Shown here piece by piece: positions 32,353-42,400 of a stretch of DNA of 64,000 bases. The notes under the pieces were generated by a model, which was given only the letters and a program-made list of their open reading frames with translations, was not told where the DNA came from and ran no database searches. Positions within the stretch are counted from its first letter, which is position 1. Every line of letters begins with the position of its first letter. Source of the stretch: Tatumella citrea (GTDB taxonomy: Bacteria; Pseudomonadota; Gammaproteobacteria; Enterobacterales; Enterobacteriaceae); the NCBI RefSeq assembly GCF_002163585.1, contig NZ_CP015579.1, forward strand, positions 1,736,001 to 1,800,000, written 5' to 3'. Made by a program: the position numbers and the translations under genes.

Positions 32353-33158
32353 GTTCCGCAACCGATTTTGATTTTACCGACTGCTCACTGTGTGAAGCGA
32401 TGATCAGGGTGATGCAGCAGATACGCACTGATTTTCCGTCAGAAAGCGTGCGGCAGCAGCTGGCGCAGATGGTGGATGAAGCCCGTGTTCATCTGGCGCA
32501 GGAAACCGACGCAGAAAAACAGCTCGAACAACTGATGGAACTGTTCTACGGGCCGTGGGGCTTTGGCGGCGCCAGCGGGATTTACCGGTTATCTGATGTG
32601 CTGTGGCTGGATAATGTGCTAAAAACCCGTCAGGGCACGGCAGTGTCGCTGGGTGCATTGTTGCTCTATATTGCCGGTGAATTATCACTGCCGTTGTTAC
32701 CGGTGATTTTTCCGACGCAACTGATTGTGCGCGCAGACTGGGTGGACGGTGAGATGTGGTTAATCAATCCATTCAACGGCGATACTCTGGATGAACATAC
32801 TCTGGATGTCTGGGTCAAAGGCAGTATGGGGCCGACCTCCGCGTTGTATGACGAGGATCTCGATGAATCGGAAGTCTCTCTGGTGATCCGTAAAATGCTC
32901 GATACCCTGAAGGCCTCCCTGATGGATGAGCAGCAGCTTGAACTGGCGTTAAATGTCAGTGGAGTGTTACTGCAACTGGACCCCGAAGACCCTTACGAAA
33001 TACGTGACCGTGGACTGATTTACGCACAGCTTGAGTGTGAACATATCGCACTGAGTGATTTGAATTATTTTATTGAACAGTGTCCTGAAGATCCTGTCAG
33101 TGAAATGATTAAGGTGCAGATCCACGCCATTGAAAATAAACAAATCACGCTGCACTAA
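32349..33158 (+). CDS. sirB1: SirB1 (YchA) transglutaminase-like/TPR protein
   Basis: A 269-residue cytoplasmic protein, the E. coli YchA length. The central part (YGPWGFGG through LYIAGELSLPLLPV) is the transglutaminase-like SirB1 domain, and the C-terminus carries TPR-like helices (LDPEDPYEIRDRGLIYAQLE). The function is unproven. I chose the ATG at 32349 overlapping the sirB2 stop rather than upstream starts. It comes directly before kdsA. Confidence 0.93.
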   Translation: MSSATDFDFTDCSLCEAMIRVMQQIRTDFPSESVRQQLAQMVDEARVHLAQETDAEKQLEQLMELFYGPWGFGGASGIYRLSDVLWLDNVLKTRQGTAVSLGALLLYIAGELSLPLLPVIFPTQLIVRADWVDGEMWLINPFNGDTLDEHTLDVWVKGSMGPTSALYDEDLDESEVSLVIRKMLDTLKASLMDEQQLELALNVSGVLLQLDPEDPYEIRDRGLIYAQLECEHIALSDLNYFIEQCPEDPVSEMIKVQIHAIENKQITLH

Positions 33159-33181
33159 GCCGTGTTGATATCAGTAACTAA

Positions 33182-34048
<867 letters not shown>

Positions 34049-34077
34049 TTTCGCTGGCTGACTGATTTTATAGTTAA

Positions 34078-34114
34078 ATTGTTCAACTCAATTGTTTAAC
34101 TATATTGTTTAACT
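34078..34114. repeat. Three 13-nt-spaced copies of ATTGTTyAACT
   Basis: Copies start at 34078, 34091 and 34104 (ATTGTTCAACT, ATTGTTTAACT, ATTGTTTAACT). The first word is identical to one in the ychH leader (24290-24300). They lie between the kdsA stop and its terminator. A binding site for a regulator or RNA is possible; the role is unknown. Confidence 0.6.
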
Positions 34115-34147
34115 ACAGCGACAGCCTGTCTGTCGCTGTAGTCTTTT
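34113..34147 (+). terminator. Rho-independent terminator of kdsA
   Basis: A perfect 12-bp stem, CTACAGCGACAG with CTGTCGCTGTAG around a 5-nt loop (34113-34141), is followed by TCTTTT. It closes the core operon at the edge of the accessory island. Confidence 0.88.
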
Positions 34148-34281
34148 CTGAGCCTCTTCGCTGATCTTTGTTCACATCGTCCTGAAAATGTCAGGCAGAT
34201 TCCCGTATTCAGTCTTCAATCATTAGCACAGCATTTGAGCAATGACGGCTGAGGGAGGGCAACTGCGTTAACCATTACTGA

Positions 34282-35115
34282 CTAATGACCGATGGATTTA
34301 GCCGCCGCCTCTTTGACTAGTTTATCGATATTGCCGGAAGTCCGTTGCTGGTCGACAAATTTATCCAGTAATGCCAGGTCGGCAGCAGAGATATCTTTGC
34401 GCAGACCAAAGCCAGCTGGTAACGGAGACAGCGCCGGTTTAGGTTCATAGACAGCCAGATTTGCCGGATGCGCCGCCACTACAATCATATTGGTGCCTAT
34501 ATCATCGGCATAAACATCAGCACGGTGCGACAGAAGTGCCATTGTGGCTTCCTGGGCTCCTGGCAAACGCATAATATGTGCTTTTTTCAATGTCTGAGTG
34601 ACAGTTGAGTCGGCAATCGACCCTGACATTACTGCAACTGTCAGATCAGGGCGGTCAAAATCTGCGACGCTATCGGGCTTCGATAATTTTGAATTATGTT
34701 TGTCATACGAGAAGGTGACGCTGGAATAGATAACCGGAGAAGAGAATTCGATACTTTTCTCACGTTCAGGGGTCTGCGACAGAGACATCCCCATATCCCA
34801 GCGATTGGCCTGAATACCCGCGACCATGGTATCCCAGGTGGTGTTGACCATCTCAGCCTTTACATGCAACACGTTAGTGGCAAATTCCTGACAAAGCTGA
34901 ACAAAAGGGCCGCCCCATTGCTGCGTCAGCGGGTCATGAATGATATACGGTGGTGTTACGGCTGTGGCACATTTCAGTACCCCGCGCGCTTTTACCTCCT
35001 TCCATAAATCATAGTTACCCTGCGCCTGTGCCGGAGCAGCAATCAGATAACCGGCCATCAAAGTAGTGCATAGCAGTGAACCGTACTTCAGAATGCGGGT
35101 GAAATGAGTTTTCAT
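34282..35115 (-). CDS. Polar-amino-acid-type ABC transporter substrate-binding protein
   Basis: A 277-residue periplasmic binding protein of the SBP_bac_3 family. The signal peptide ends near AQA-QG (residue 32). The mature part has a VLKCATAVTPPYI opening strand, NRWDMGMSLSQTPEREKS in lobe 1, and DIGTNMIV in lobe 2. It would capture an amino acid, opine or amine-like compound for the two permeases and ATPase encoded 5 kb upstream in the same direction. It is last in the minus-strand series of the island, 113 bp after the His/Cys-rich gene. Confidence 0.88.
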   Translation of the reverse strand: MKTHFTRILKYGSLLCTTLMAGYLIAAPAQAQGNYDLWKEVKARGVLKCATAVTPPYIIHDPLTQQWGGPFVQLCQEFATNVLHVKAEMVNTTWDTMVAGIQANRWDMGMSLSQTPEREKSIEFSSPVIYSSVTFSYDKHNSKLSKPDSVADFDRPDLTVAVMSGSIADSTVTQTLKKAHIMRLPGAQEATMALLSHRADVYADDIGTNMIVVAAHPANLAVYEPKPALSPLPAGFGLRKDISAADLALLDKFVDQQRTSGNIDKLVKEAAAKSIGH

Positions 35116-35228
35116 TGTTTTTCCTCGGCGTTAACGTGATGACGGATGATAGTTTTTCGGGCTATGTTTGCTGAGTCAGCGCGCTGGCAGCAGGCTTTCG
35201 TCGGCACAATCTCTGTAGTGTGAAAATG

Positions 35229-35759
35229 TCAGGTGCTTTGTTCCAGATTGCGGAAATAGAGCACCTCCAGCTGTCTGAGAATCTCTTTAGGTTCCCCCGG
35301 ATACTCTTCCTGAAATACTCCCGCATCAGATTCAACAGTGATCATCCATTGCTGCGTCTGCCGGGTCATTAAACAGTGCGGGAAATTCATATGGTGATGC
35401 CAGGCAACACCCTGTTCGTTGAGTTGACGGACTCGTTGTAACAATTCTGACTCGATGTCCTGTTCACTCTGCGTAAAGCGGATATCCGGGTTAAGAATGT
35501 CGTCACCATGCAGCAGCCTGACCAGCTGCTTATCAGCCTCAGGAAAACTGACCGAGGGGGATATATACGCAATATTGTGCTGGTTATCTTCGACAACCAC
35601 GGCATACAAATCCGGGTAGGGATTGAAATGGCAGCCTGGTGAGATGGCATGGGAATGCCACGGCCTTCCGTCAGCAATAAATGACATTGCCAGCGGAATA
35701 ACTTCGTCCATTTCAATTTCATGGTACGTCAGTAATGAGTGGCTAATGATCTTAGGCAT
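35229..35759 (-). CDS. Unrecognised His/Cys-rich protein, island paralogue A
   Basis: A 176-residue cytoplasmic protein (no signal peptide, no membrane helix) that I do not recognise. It is clearly paralogous to the 178-residue protein at 44704. Shared words in order: WHxH (34-37), SPGC (40-43), NPY (46-48), VVEDN (55-59), FPEADK (72-77), LLHGDDIL (82-89), WHHHM (120-124), FPxCL (126-130) and VES (142-144). The invariant His, Cys, Asp and Glu look like a metal site or catalytic centre. It lies 14 bp after the DAO oxidoreductase gene, so it is probably an operon partner in the same pathway. Confidence 0.75.
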   Translation of the reverse strand: MPKIISHSLLTYHEIEMDEVIPLAMSFIADGRPWHSHAISPGCHFNPYPDLYAVVVEDNQHNIAYISPSVSFPEADKQLVRLLHGDDILNPDIRFTQSEQDIESELLQRVRQLNEQGVAWHHHMNFPHCLMTRQTQQWMITVESDAGVFQEEYPGEPKEILRQLEVLYFRNLEQST

Positions 35760-35773
35760 GGTATTCCTTATTC

Positions 35774-37075
35774 TCAGGAGAGTTTCAGCCGGTCTTTCGC
35801 TTTGTATAACGGGAAAATCAGCCCGCTGGCGTACTGTTTAACTGACTGGAAAAGGATGTCCCGTTGTTGTTTCACGAACAGCGGAGATTCTGCCGCAGTG
35901 ATCTGCTCACTGAGGATGTCAGCAATAATTTTTCCGGCAGCGACACTCATCGCCACACCGCGGGTAGAAAAACCGATACAGGAATAAAAACCCTGATCAT
36001 GAATCTGCAACGACGGGATCCATTCATCTGCAATGGCGCAATAGCCTTCCCAGTAATATTCCAGCTCAATTCCGGCCAGTGACGGAAACAGAGTTTTCAT
36101 CCGCAGCTTTGCGTGCTCCATACCGTAATTTTTGCCACCGGGAGTAAAAACTGCGCCACCTGACTGTAAGCGTCCTAAAGAGTCGAGCCGGCCAAAACCG
36201 CCAGATTTCCTCAGGTCGGTAAAGGTAATCCCTTCGGGTAACACTGTGCGCCGCTCCTGTTCTGTTAGCGGGCGGGTCATGGTGTGATAGAGGCGGACAG
36301 GAATGACTGACTTGCCCAAAGGCGCTGCCAGATGGCGGGTATAGGCATTAGTAGCAATCAGTACTTTAGTGGCATTGAACTGACCGCGTTCGGTGGTCAC
36401 CCTGTACTGGGCCTGCTGTTTGTCTATGGCAGTCACCTGATGATTTTCCAGAATTTCGCAGCCGGCAGTCAGAGCTGCCCTGGCCAGCCCCTGGGCTAAT
36501 GCAAATGGCTCGACCGTGCCACCGGTTTTCTGAAACCAGCCACCGAGATAGCCATGAGCGCCGGTAGATTGTTTAACCTCGTCGCCTGACAGCCATTGAA
36601 TATCAATTCCGCGTTGCTGCCATGACTGATAAACACGTTTCACTCTGGCCAGTGATTTTTCTGAGTGTCCCGGCTGGATAAATCCCCGCTGAACCGGATG
36701 GCACTGAATCTGATGCTGTTCAATTAAGCGGAACAGATATTCAGGCGCTGCCACCACCTGAGCTGCATACTGTTCACCTTTGGCATTGCCAATACGCAGC
36801 TTAATATCATCTGCGGTCAGGGCGCCCGGAAACGTGGGTACCACCGCGCCACCATTTCTTCCGGAGGCGCCTGAGCCAACGGTGGCCGCTTCCAGAAGTA
36901 ATACCGACATTCCCTGATTTGCCGCGTGAAGTGCGACAGACAGCCCACAGTAACCGGCACCGATCACTACCAGGTCGTAGCTATCACGGCTCGCCCGGTC
37001 AGTGGGTTGTATTCTCTCTTTACTGACTACCGACCAGTAAACGTCGTTTATGTCACCATCACGTCGGCTGAACAT
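35774..37075 (-). CDS. FAD-dependent oxidoreductase (DAO family, PuuB-like)
   Basis: A 433-residue flavoenzyme of the D-amino-acid-oxidase/glycine-oxidase superfamily. The FAD-binding GAGYCG lies at residues 39-44, and SGASGRNGG follows around residue 68. The C-terminal YWEGYCAIADEWIPS and GFYSCIGFSTRGVAMS segments are typical of gamma-glutamylputrescine oxidase-like and related amine oxidases. It would oxidise a C-N bond of an amine or N-substituted amino acid. GGAG precedes the ATG. It lies within the minus-strand island operon, between the racemase-like and His/Cys-rich genes. Confidence 0.85.
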   Translation of the reverse strand: MFSRRDGDINDVYWSVVSKERIQPTDRASRDSYDLVVIGAGYCGLSVALHAANQGMSVLLLEAATVGSGASGRNGGAVVPTFPGALTADDIKLRIGNAKGEQYAAQVVAAPEYLFRLIEQHQIQCHPVQRGFIQPGHSEKSLARVKRVYQSWQQRGIDIQWLSGDEVKQSTGAHGYLGGWFQKTGGTVEPFALAQGLARAALTAGCEILENHQVTAIDKQQAQYRVTTERGQFNATKVLIATNAYTRHLAAPLGKSVIPVRLYHTMTRPLTEQERRTVLPEGITFTDLRKSGGFGRLDSLGRLQSGGAVFTPGGKNYGMEHAKLRMKTLFPSLAGIELEYYWEGYCAIADEWIPSLQIHDQGFYSCIGFSTRGVAMSVAAGKIIADILSEQITAAESPLFVKQQRDILFQSVKQYASGLIFPLYKAKDRLKLS

Positions 37076-37153
37076 AGTAAACTCCGGAAACCATTAAAAT
37101 TTACATTAGCTACGGGCTGTACTCCCGGAATTTAACTTCCGGCAGGAAACGGG

Positions 37154-37939
37154 TTAACTGCTGAATAAGCTGCGAATTTTATTCAGATATTCGCCCGGAG
37201 GCGGGGCAAAGGTCAGCGCCTGACTTTTTGCCAGCCCAATGTTCTGATGGATGCCAATCATGGCTTCCAGATACTTGATGGCGACTGCCGACGAGTCCAT
37301 CACAGGAACCGTCGTCCCGGAGACCAACTGATAACCTGCTTTACGTAGTAACGGGCCGTAGTAGGCACATCCCACCAGAATGATTTCAGCGCCATCGGCA
37401 ATACACTCACGGGCGGCCTCTTCAAACAGTGGGATAAACTGCTGATGGGGTGACGTCACTGCGCTTTTCAGCATGTCGGCGGTGGAGAAGGGGTTAATAG
37501 TCCGGACCGGATCCTCAATACCCCGGGCGGATAAGCCGTAAGCCATGATGTCGCGTTCGATGGCTACACGGGTTTTATCAGAGACGGTGATCACGGCAAA
37601 TTTGCGGGCCATGGCCAGCGAGGCCAGCAGAGATTGCTCCCCGACTGATGCAACAGGAATATCGAGAATTTCCCTGGCTTCCCAGAGCGCATCATTCCAG
37701 CAACCGAGAAAAATGCCGTCATAGCCTGCATCCCGTGCCTGCAGGGCTTCTTCAAGTATCAGTACCGAATTCATATGTTCGGCATACAAAGAACGGGTAA
37801 ACCCGACACTTGATGCCGGAAAGCGGAAGTCAACAGTGGTGCCCGGGGCCATCACCGAACGGATACTTTGTTCCAGTGTGGGCCATAAATCATTAAGCGA
37901 TTCTGAGCGGGCAGTCGGGTGAATCCAGCAAATTTTCAT
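37154..37939 (-). CDS. Asp/Glu/hydantoin racemase-family protein
   Basis: A 261-residue cofactor-independent racemase or isomerase fold. Two catalytic-type cysteines sit in FLGCWND (Cys80) and LVGCAYYG (Cys191), one in each half. The family includes aspartate, glutamate, hydantoin and allantoin racemases and maleate isomerase. AGGGG upstream supports the ATG at 37939; an upstream start 13 codons earlier lacks support. In the island it could invert or isomerise the imported substrate before oxidation. Confidence 0.82.
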   Translation of the reverse strand: MKICWIHPTARSESLNDLWPTLEQSIRSVMAPGTTVDFRFPASSVGFTRSLYAEHMNSVLILEEALQARDAGYDGIFLGCWNDALWEAREILDIPVASVGEQSLLASLAMARKFAVITVSDKTRVAIERDIMAYGLSARGIEDPVRTINPFSTADMLKSAVTSPHQQFIPLFEEAARECIADGAEIILVGCAYYGPLLRKAGYQLVSGTTVPVMDSSAVAIKYLEAMIGIHQNIGLAKSQALTFAPPPGEYLNKIRSLFSS

Positions 37940-38004
37940 ATAACCCCTGAACGGAACAATAAGTATGTGTAGTGACACGGTGGCCGTCTGTCGGCCACCA
38001 CCGC

Positions 38005-38706
38005 TTAGCGCATGCAGACACCACCGGAAATCACCAGGGTCTCACCGGTGACATACCCCGGGGCTTCACACAATTTCCAGACCCACTGTGCAATCTCTTC
38101 AACTCTGGCTGCTCGTTTCATCGGTACTTCCATGACACCAGCTTCCAGCCTGCCACCCGCCAGTGTGCCTTCGGTTTCCACCCAGCCGGGTGCAATGGCA
38201 TTCACTACGATTCCCCGGTCAACCAGCTCAATCGCCAGAGATTTAGTCAGTGCGACCACGGCGGCTTTCGAGGCGCAGTACAGTAACTGATTGCGTGATA
38301 CCGCAAAGGCATCGACTGAGGCAAAAAACAGCATGCAACCGCCAGACTCCGCCATGAAATCACGGCCGGTGCGGGCCACATTTAAGGTGCCAAGCACATT
38401 GATATCGAAAATGCGGCGATAAATAGCACTGGTATAGCTTTCGAGACTGGATACGGGGAAAATCCCCGCTGCGTTGATCACTGCCGATAATTTTCTACCT
38501 GCCAGCGCATCAGCAATTGCGGCGTTCAGTGCTTCCTGATCGGTAATGTCAGCCTGAACCGCAGTAAAATATTCGCTGCTCTCCTGCACCGTCAGATCGA
38601 CCCCGATAACCTGCCAGCCTGAGTGCATAAAATGGGTGGCTACGGCCTTGCCCATGCCCGATGCGGTGCCGGTAACCAGTGCTACAGGATGAGTACGTTC
38701 AGTCAT
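38005..38706 (-). CDS. Short-chain dehydrogenase/reductase (island)
   Basis: A 233-residue classical SDR. The nucleotide loop is TGTASGMG (residues 12-19), NAAG lies at 78-81, and the active-site residues are Ser130, Tyr143 and Lys147 in YCASK. The fold resembles the 2,3-dihydroxybenzoate dehydrogenase/3-oxoacyl reductase group. It starts 9 bp after the flavin monooxygenase gene, and the racemase gene follows 65 bp on. Substrate unknown; a hydroxyl or carbonyl intermediate of the same pathway is likely. Confidence 0.87.
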   Translation of the reverse strand: MTERTHPVALVTGTASGMGKAVATHFMHSGWQVIGVDLTVQESSEYFTAVQADITDQEALNAAIADALAGRKLSAVINAAGIFPVSSLESYTSAIYRRIFDINVLGTLNVARTGRDFMAESGGCMLFFASVDAFAVSRNQLLYCASKAAVVALTKSLAIELVDRGIVVNAIAPGWVETEGTLAGGRLEAGVMEVPMKRAARVEEIAQWVWKLCEAPGYVTGETLVISGGVCMR

Positions 38707-38715
38707 GATGGTTCC

Positions 38716-40008
38716 TTATAAAGAAGCGAAATCAGAAGAGGGGACTGCAGCTAACCCGGGATGCACTTTTTCCAGCAAATCCAGGGTTTTTACCGTGTCA
38801 TCAAAATTTTGTTGCCAGAGGCGGCGTACAATATCGATTCGAGTGTCCGGTTGTTGGTGCTCTGCCATCAGCGCGGCAATATTGCTCACGCCCCGCTGCT
38901 GTAACTTAATCATTCGCGCAATTAACGTGGTCTGCTGGCAGTAGACCGGCCACTGTGCACCGCGTGGCGCTGCCAGTCCGACAAAATAGAGATTTTCACT
39001 GCGGGTAGGCAGAGTCATTGCAGCGGTGCGTAAAGGAACGCCTTCCTGCCAGTCAAGCTGCGACTGATCGAGAAATGGCAGGCTGACATTAAAGCCGGTA
39101 GCCCACAGGACTGAGTTATATTCGGCAGTGCTGCCATCGGTGAAGGTCACGACCTTACCGCAAATATCAGCGATGCCGGGCCGTACTTTGATGCGCCCAT
39201 GCTGAATCCAGTAGAGCAGCAGGTTGTTCACTACCGGTGGTTGCTTTTCAAGATCCCAGGTTTCCGGTTCCGGCATGCCCGGATAATTCTTCCAGTTACC
39301 CAATGACACCAGGGTCAGAGCCTGAGCCAGTGAGTTTTGCAATTCCGGCGGCAGTTGATTAATAAACGGAAGTTCGGCCCGTGGCAGGCCAAACAAGGCT
39401 TTGGGCTGAAATACCTGACCACGACGGATAACAACATCGGTCTCAAACCGGTGTTGTGCAGCATCCACAGCCAGGTCACAGCCTGAATTTCCACATCCCA
39501 CAACCAGCACTTTACCTGCCAGCTGTCCGGTATTGTTGTACTGGCAGGAGTGTAATGAAATACCGGTGTAATTTTCAGCACCGTCCGGAAAAGCAGGGTC
39601 CCATAAATGGCCGTTGGCAACGATAACTCCGGCAAAGTGATGGCTTTCGCCATTCACCGTTACCGTCCAGCCATCTTCTCCCTGTTTGCCTGCCGGCACT
39701 ATCTGTTCGACACAGGAATTAAAGCGAATCAGCGGATATAAATTAAAATGAGTGGCATAACTTTCAATATAGGCTTTGACCTGATCCCGGCCCGGATAGA
39801 GCGGATAATCATCAGGCATTGGAAAACCGTCAAAACAGGAAGTACTTTTTGGCGTAATTAAATGCAGTGCCTGATAGTCATCGTGCCAGTGTCCGCCAAC
39901 CTGTTGTGATTTTTCGAAACAGACAGCTTCAATATTCTGGTCCCGCAGTGTTTTCAGGGCTGCAAGCCCTGCAGCGCCGGCACCAATAATACAATATTGC
40001 AATACCAT
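38716..40008 (-). CDS. Flavin-containing monooxygenase (FMO family)
   Basis: A 430-residue class B flavoprotein monooxygenase. FAD-binding GAGAAG lies at residues 9-14 and NADPH-binding GCGNSG at 171-176. Between them is YTGISLHSCQY (147-157), the FMO fingerprint with Tyr in place of the first Phe. WATGF occurs near residue 320. KSTSCFDGFPMPDDYP also fits the family. Such enzymes oxygenate nitrogen or sulfur in small molecules (trimethylamine, cysteine derivatives). It heads the second block of minus-strand island genes, 247 bp after the permease gene. Confidence 0.88.
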   Translation of the reverse strand: MVLQYCIIGAGAAGLAALKTLRDQNIEAVCFEKSQQVGGHWHDDYQALHLITPKSTSCFDGFPMPDDYPLYPGRDQVKAYIESYATHFNLYPLIRFNSCVEQIVPAGKQGEDGWTVTVNGESHHFAGVIVANGHLWDPAFPDGAENYTGISLHSCQYNNTGQLAGKVLVVGCGNSGCDLAVDAAQHRFETDVVIRRGQVFQPKALFGLPRAELPFINQLPPELQNSLAQALTLVSLGNWKNYPGMPEPETWDLEKQPPVVNNLLLYWIQHGRIKVRPGIADICGKVVTFTDGSTAEYNSVLWATGFNVSLPFLDQSQLDWQEGVPLRTAAMTLPTRSENLYFVGLAAPRGAQWPVYCQQTTLIARMIKLQQRGVSNIAALMAEHQQPDTRIDIVRRLWQQNFDDTVKTLDLLEKVHPGLAAVPSSDFASL

Positions 40009-40198
40009 AGTAATTTCTCCTGATATAAAACTTAATATTCACCAAGCTGTGCTTATATAAATAAGCTGATTATTTTCTGTGGTGAAGAGCGAAAAACTAT
40101 TGCGTTGTATAGCTGTTGCCTATGCCTGTTTTATTGACGTGATAATACCCATTCCGCCGCCTGTGCGGGTGTGTTTATTTTGTGGTTAATCAGAATCA

Positions 40199-40213
40199 CT
40201 GAAAAGTTTTCAG
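40199..40213. promoter_or_regulatory. Palindrome between ABC permease and monooxygenase genes
   Basis: CTGAAAA-G-TTTTCAG is a perfect 15-bp palindrome in the 247-bp gap between the two minus-strand gene blocks. It may be an operator or a weak terminator. A TGCCTATGCC word nearby (40111-40120) resembles the other island motifs. Confidence 0.4.
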
Positions 40214-40255
40214 ATATATATAACTCGCCGTAAATAATATTTAATCCGGCATGGG

Positions 40256-40930
40256 TTATAGTTTTATTTTGTTTAATAAAATTTTTTCATAATAAGTCAC
40301 CGCGCGGGTGAGCGTGAAGGCAATAATAAAATAGATCAGTGCTACGGTGGTCAGTATCTCAACCGGTCGGGCGGTGGAATCAGCAATCATTTGTCCCTGA
40401 TACATCAGATCGCCCATACCAACCGCTGATATCAACGCGCTCTCTTTAAACAGAGTGACGCTGTTGGAAAGCAATGTTGGTACTGAGCGAATCAGCATTT
40501 GTGGCAGGAAAACAAATAACAACATGACCGGAAGTGACATTCCCAGTGAGACACAGGCATCTTTTTGTTCTTCTCCCACCGACTTAAGGGCTGAACGGAA
40601 ACTTTCACTGGAGATAGCTCCCATATATAAGGTCATGGTCAGAATGGTCGATACCTGATTCCCCAGATTAATACCCAAAATCGCCGGGAGACAAAAAAAG
40701 AACCAGAACAGCTGGACCAGAATAGGGGTGCCGCGAAATACTTCCACATAAGTGCCGGAGATTGTTTTGAGTAATATATTTCCAGACTGGCGCAGCATGC
40801 TGACAATAAAGCCTAATGCCAGGCCGAGAACCAGACTAATTGCGGTATAATAGAGGGTATTTAATAATCCTGAAAGCAGTGCGTTTTTATAGGCAAAGAT
40901 AAAACTGAATGCGGTTGAGAAATCGACCAT
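40256..40930 (-). CDS. Polar-amino-acid ABC transporter permease (second)
   Basis: A 224-residue inner-membrane permease of the HisM/GlnP type with five hydrophobic helices. The cytoplasmic EAA-like loop that contacts the ATPase appears around ACVSLGMSLPVMLLFVFLPQ. TLYYTAISLVLGLALGF at the N-terminus is also typical. It starts 9 bp after the first permease gene. Two different permeases imply a heterodimeric channel. Confidence 0.9.
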   Translation of the reverse strand: MVDFSTAFSFIFAYKNALLSGLLNTLYYTAISLVLGLALGFIVSMLRQSGNILLKTISGTYVEVFRGTPILVQLFWFFFCLPAILGINLGNQVSTILTMTLYMGAISSESFRSALKSVGEEQKDACVSLGMSLPVMLLFVFLPQMLIRSVPTLLSNSVTLFKESALISAVGMGDLMYQGQMIADSTARPVEILTTVALIYFIIAFTLTRAVTYYEKILLNKIKL

Positions 40931-40939
40931 TATGCTCTC

Positions 40940-41611
40940 CTACCTGCTCATTTTACGCAGACGTTTTTCAAACATTCCGACAATTTGTGATAATGGCAAT
41001 GACACCACAAAGTAAATAATAGCGACGGTGGTGTAGACCTCTATCGGACGATAATATTGTGTCGCCAGAGTTTTCCCCTGATACATCAGATCGGCAATCG
41101 CCACGATAGCCACCAGGGATGTCTGCTGTAATAAACCAATGGTATTAGTGAGCAGCACCGGAATCGCAATCATAAATGCTTGTGGAAAAATAACGTACAA
41201 CGTCTTTTTCAGTGGACTGAGACCGAGAGCAACACAGGCATCATGATGCGACTGCGGGATAGTTTGAATTGCCGCCCGGTAAGCCTCAGCATTAAACGCT
41301 GATACATTCATGCTCAGTGCCAGAATTGCCATGGTAAAGGCATCCCAGTAAACATTGAAAAAGATAGGCACGCAGTAAAATATCCAGACAATCTGCACCA
41401 GAGCAGGGGTACAACGAAATATCTCGATAAAAACCACCGCCGGCCAGCGGACGATCCGCCAGCGACACAGCGTCAGCAGGCACAGTAAAAAGCCTGCAAC
41501 GATGCCGATGGAGGCAGAAATCAGGGTCAGTTTAATTGTCATGATAAGACCGCTGAGTAACTGCGGCCAGCCGTTGATAATAACGCTCATATCCCATGAA
41601 AATGATGTCAT
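40940..41611 (-). CDS. Polar-amino-acid ABC transporter permease (first)
   Basis: A 223-residue permease homologous to the next gene, with the same five-helix layout and an EAA-like loop (ACVALGLSPLKKTLYVIFPQ). TIKLTLISASIGIVAGFLL at the N-terminus and FRCTPALVQIVWIFY are family landmarks. It follows the ATPase gene by 9 bp in a compact three-gene importer operon. Confidence 0.9.
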   Translation of the reverse strand: MTSFSWDMSVIINGWPQLLSGLIMTIKLTLISASIGIVAGFLLCLLTLCRWRIVRWPAVVFIEIFRCTPALVQIVWIFYCVPIFFNVYWDAFTMAILALSMNVSAFNAEAYRAAIQTIPQSHHDACVALGLSPLKKTLYVIFPQAFMIAIPVLLTNTIGLLQQTSLVAIVAIADLMYQGKTLATQYYRPIEVYTTVAIIYFVVSLPLSQIVGMFEKRLRKMSR

Positions 41612-41620
41612 AACCGGGCC

Positions 41621-42400
41621 TCAGGATATTGATTCAACATGGAGTATTTTTTTCAGGAAATTTGCGGTTCGGGGTTCTGCCGGGCGGGTAAAAATTACCT
41701 CAGGAGGTGCGTCTTCCACCACCTGACCGTCAGCGCAAAATACCACCCGGGTAGCGATACGTTTGGCAAACCCCATGTCATGAGTGACTATCATCATTGA
41801 CATATTTTGTGCCGCCAGCTCCATCATCACTCCTTCAACTTCAGAAACCAGTTCCGGGTCCAGTGCCGAGGTGACCTCATCGAACAGAATAATTCCGGGG
41901 TCTAGCATTAAAGCTCTGGCAATGGCGACCCGCTGTTTCTGGCCTCCGGACAACATTCCCGGATAGGCTTCTGCGCGATTTTGCAGGCCAAGACGCGCCA
42001 GTAGCTGCATTGCACGCTGAGTCGCCAGTGCCTTATTTTCGCCACGGGATCTCACCGGGGTAAGGATCAGGTTTCCGAGTACCGTCAGATGAGGAAACAG
42101 AGTGTAATGCTGGAAAACCATACCGATTTTCCGCTGGGATTCTTTGTGGATTTTGTTCGGCATTTGCAGATTGACGTCTGCAGAGATATAGCGCTGACCG
42201 GAAAAGTCGATAGTGCCGGAGTCGATTTTTTCCAGTCCCATAATACACCGCAACAGGGTACTTTTGCCGCTACCGCTGGGACCGATAACCACCACCCGCT
42301 CACCGGGTTCCATGTGAAAATTCATTCCATTCAGTATCGGTAATACGCCGTTGTTAAAAGATTTAACTAAGTTTTGTACAGACAGAAATGACGATGTCAT
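41621..42400 (-). CDS. Polar-amino-acid ABC transporter ATPase
   Basis: A 259-residue ATPase of the GlnQ/HisP group that powers the island importer. Walker A GPSGSGKST (residues 40-48), Q-loop FQHYTLFPH (97-105), signature LSGGQ (150-154), and Walker B IILFDE (170-175) followed by TSALD are all intact. GGAG seven bases upstream supports the ATG at 42400 rather than a start 14 codons earlier. It is the first gene of the importer operon, facing the LysR gene across a 597-bp spacer. Confidence 0.93.
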   Translation of the reverse strand: MTSSFLSVQNLVKSFNNGVLPILNGMNFHMEPGERVVVIGPSGSGKSTLLRCIMGLEKIDSGTIDFSGQRYISADVNLQMPNKIHKESQRKIGMVFQHYTLFPHLTVLGNLILTPVRSRGENKALATQRAMQLLARLGLQNRAEAYPGMLSGGQKQRVAIARALMLDPGIILFDEVTSALDPELVSEVEGVMMELAAQNMSMMIVTHDMGFAKRIATRVVFCADGQVVEDAPPEVIFTRPAEPRTANFLKKILHVESIS

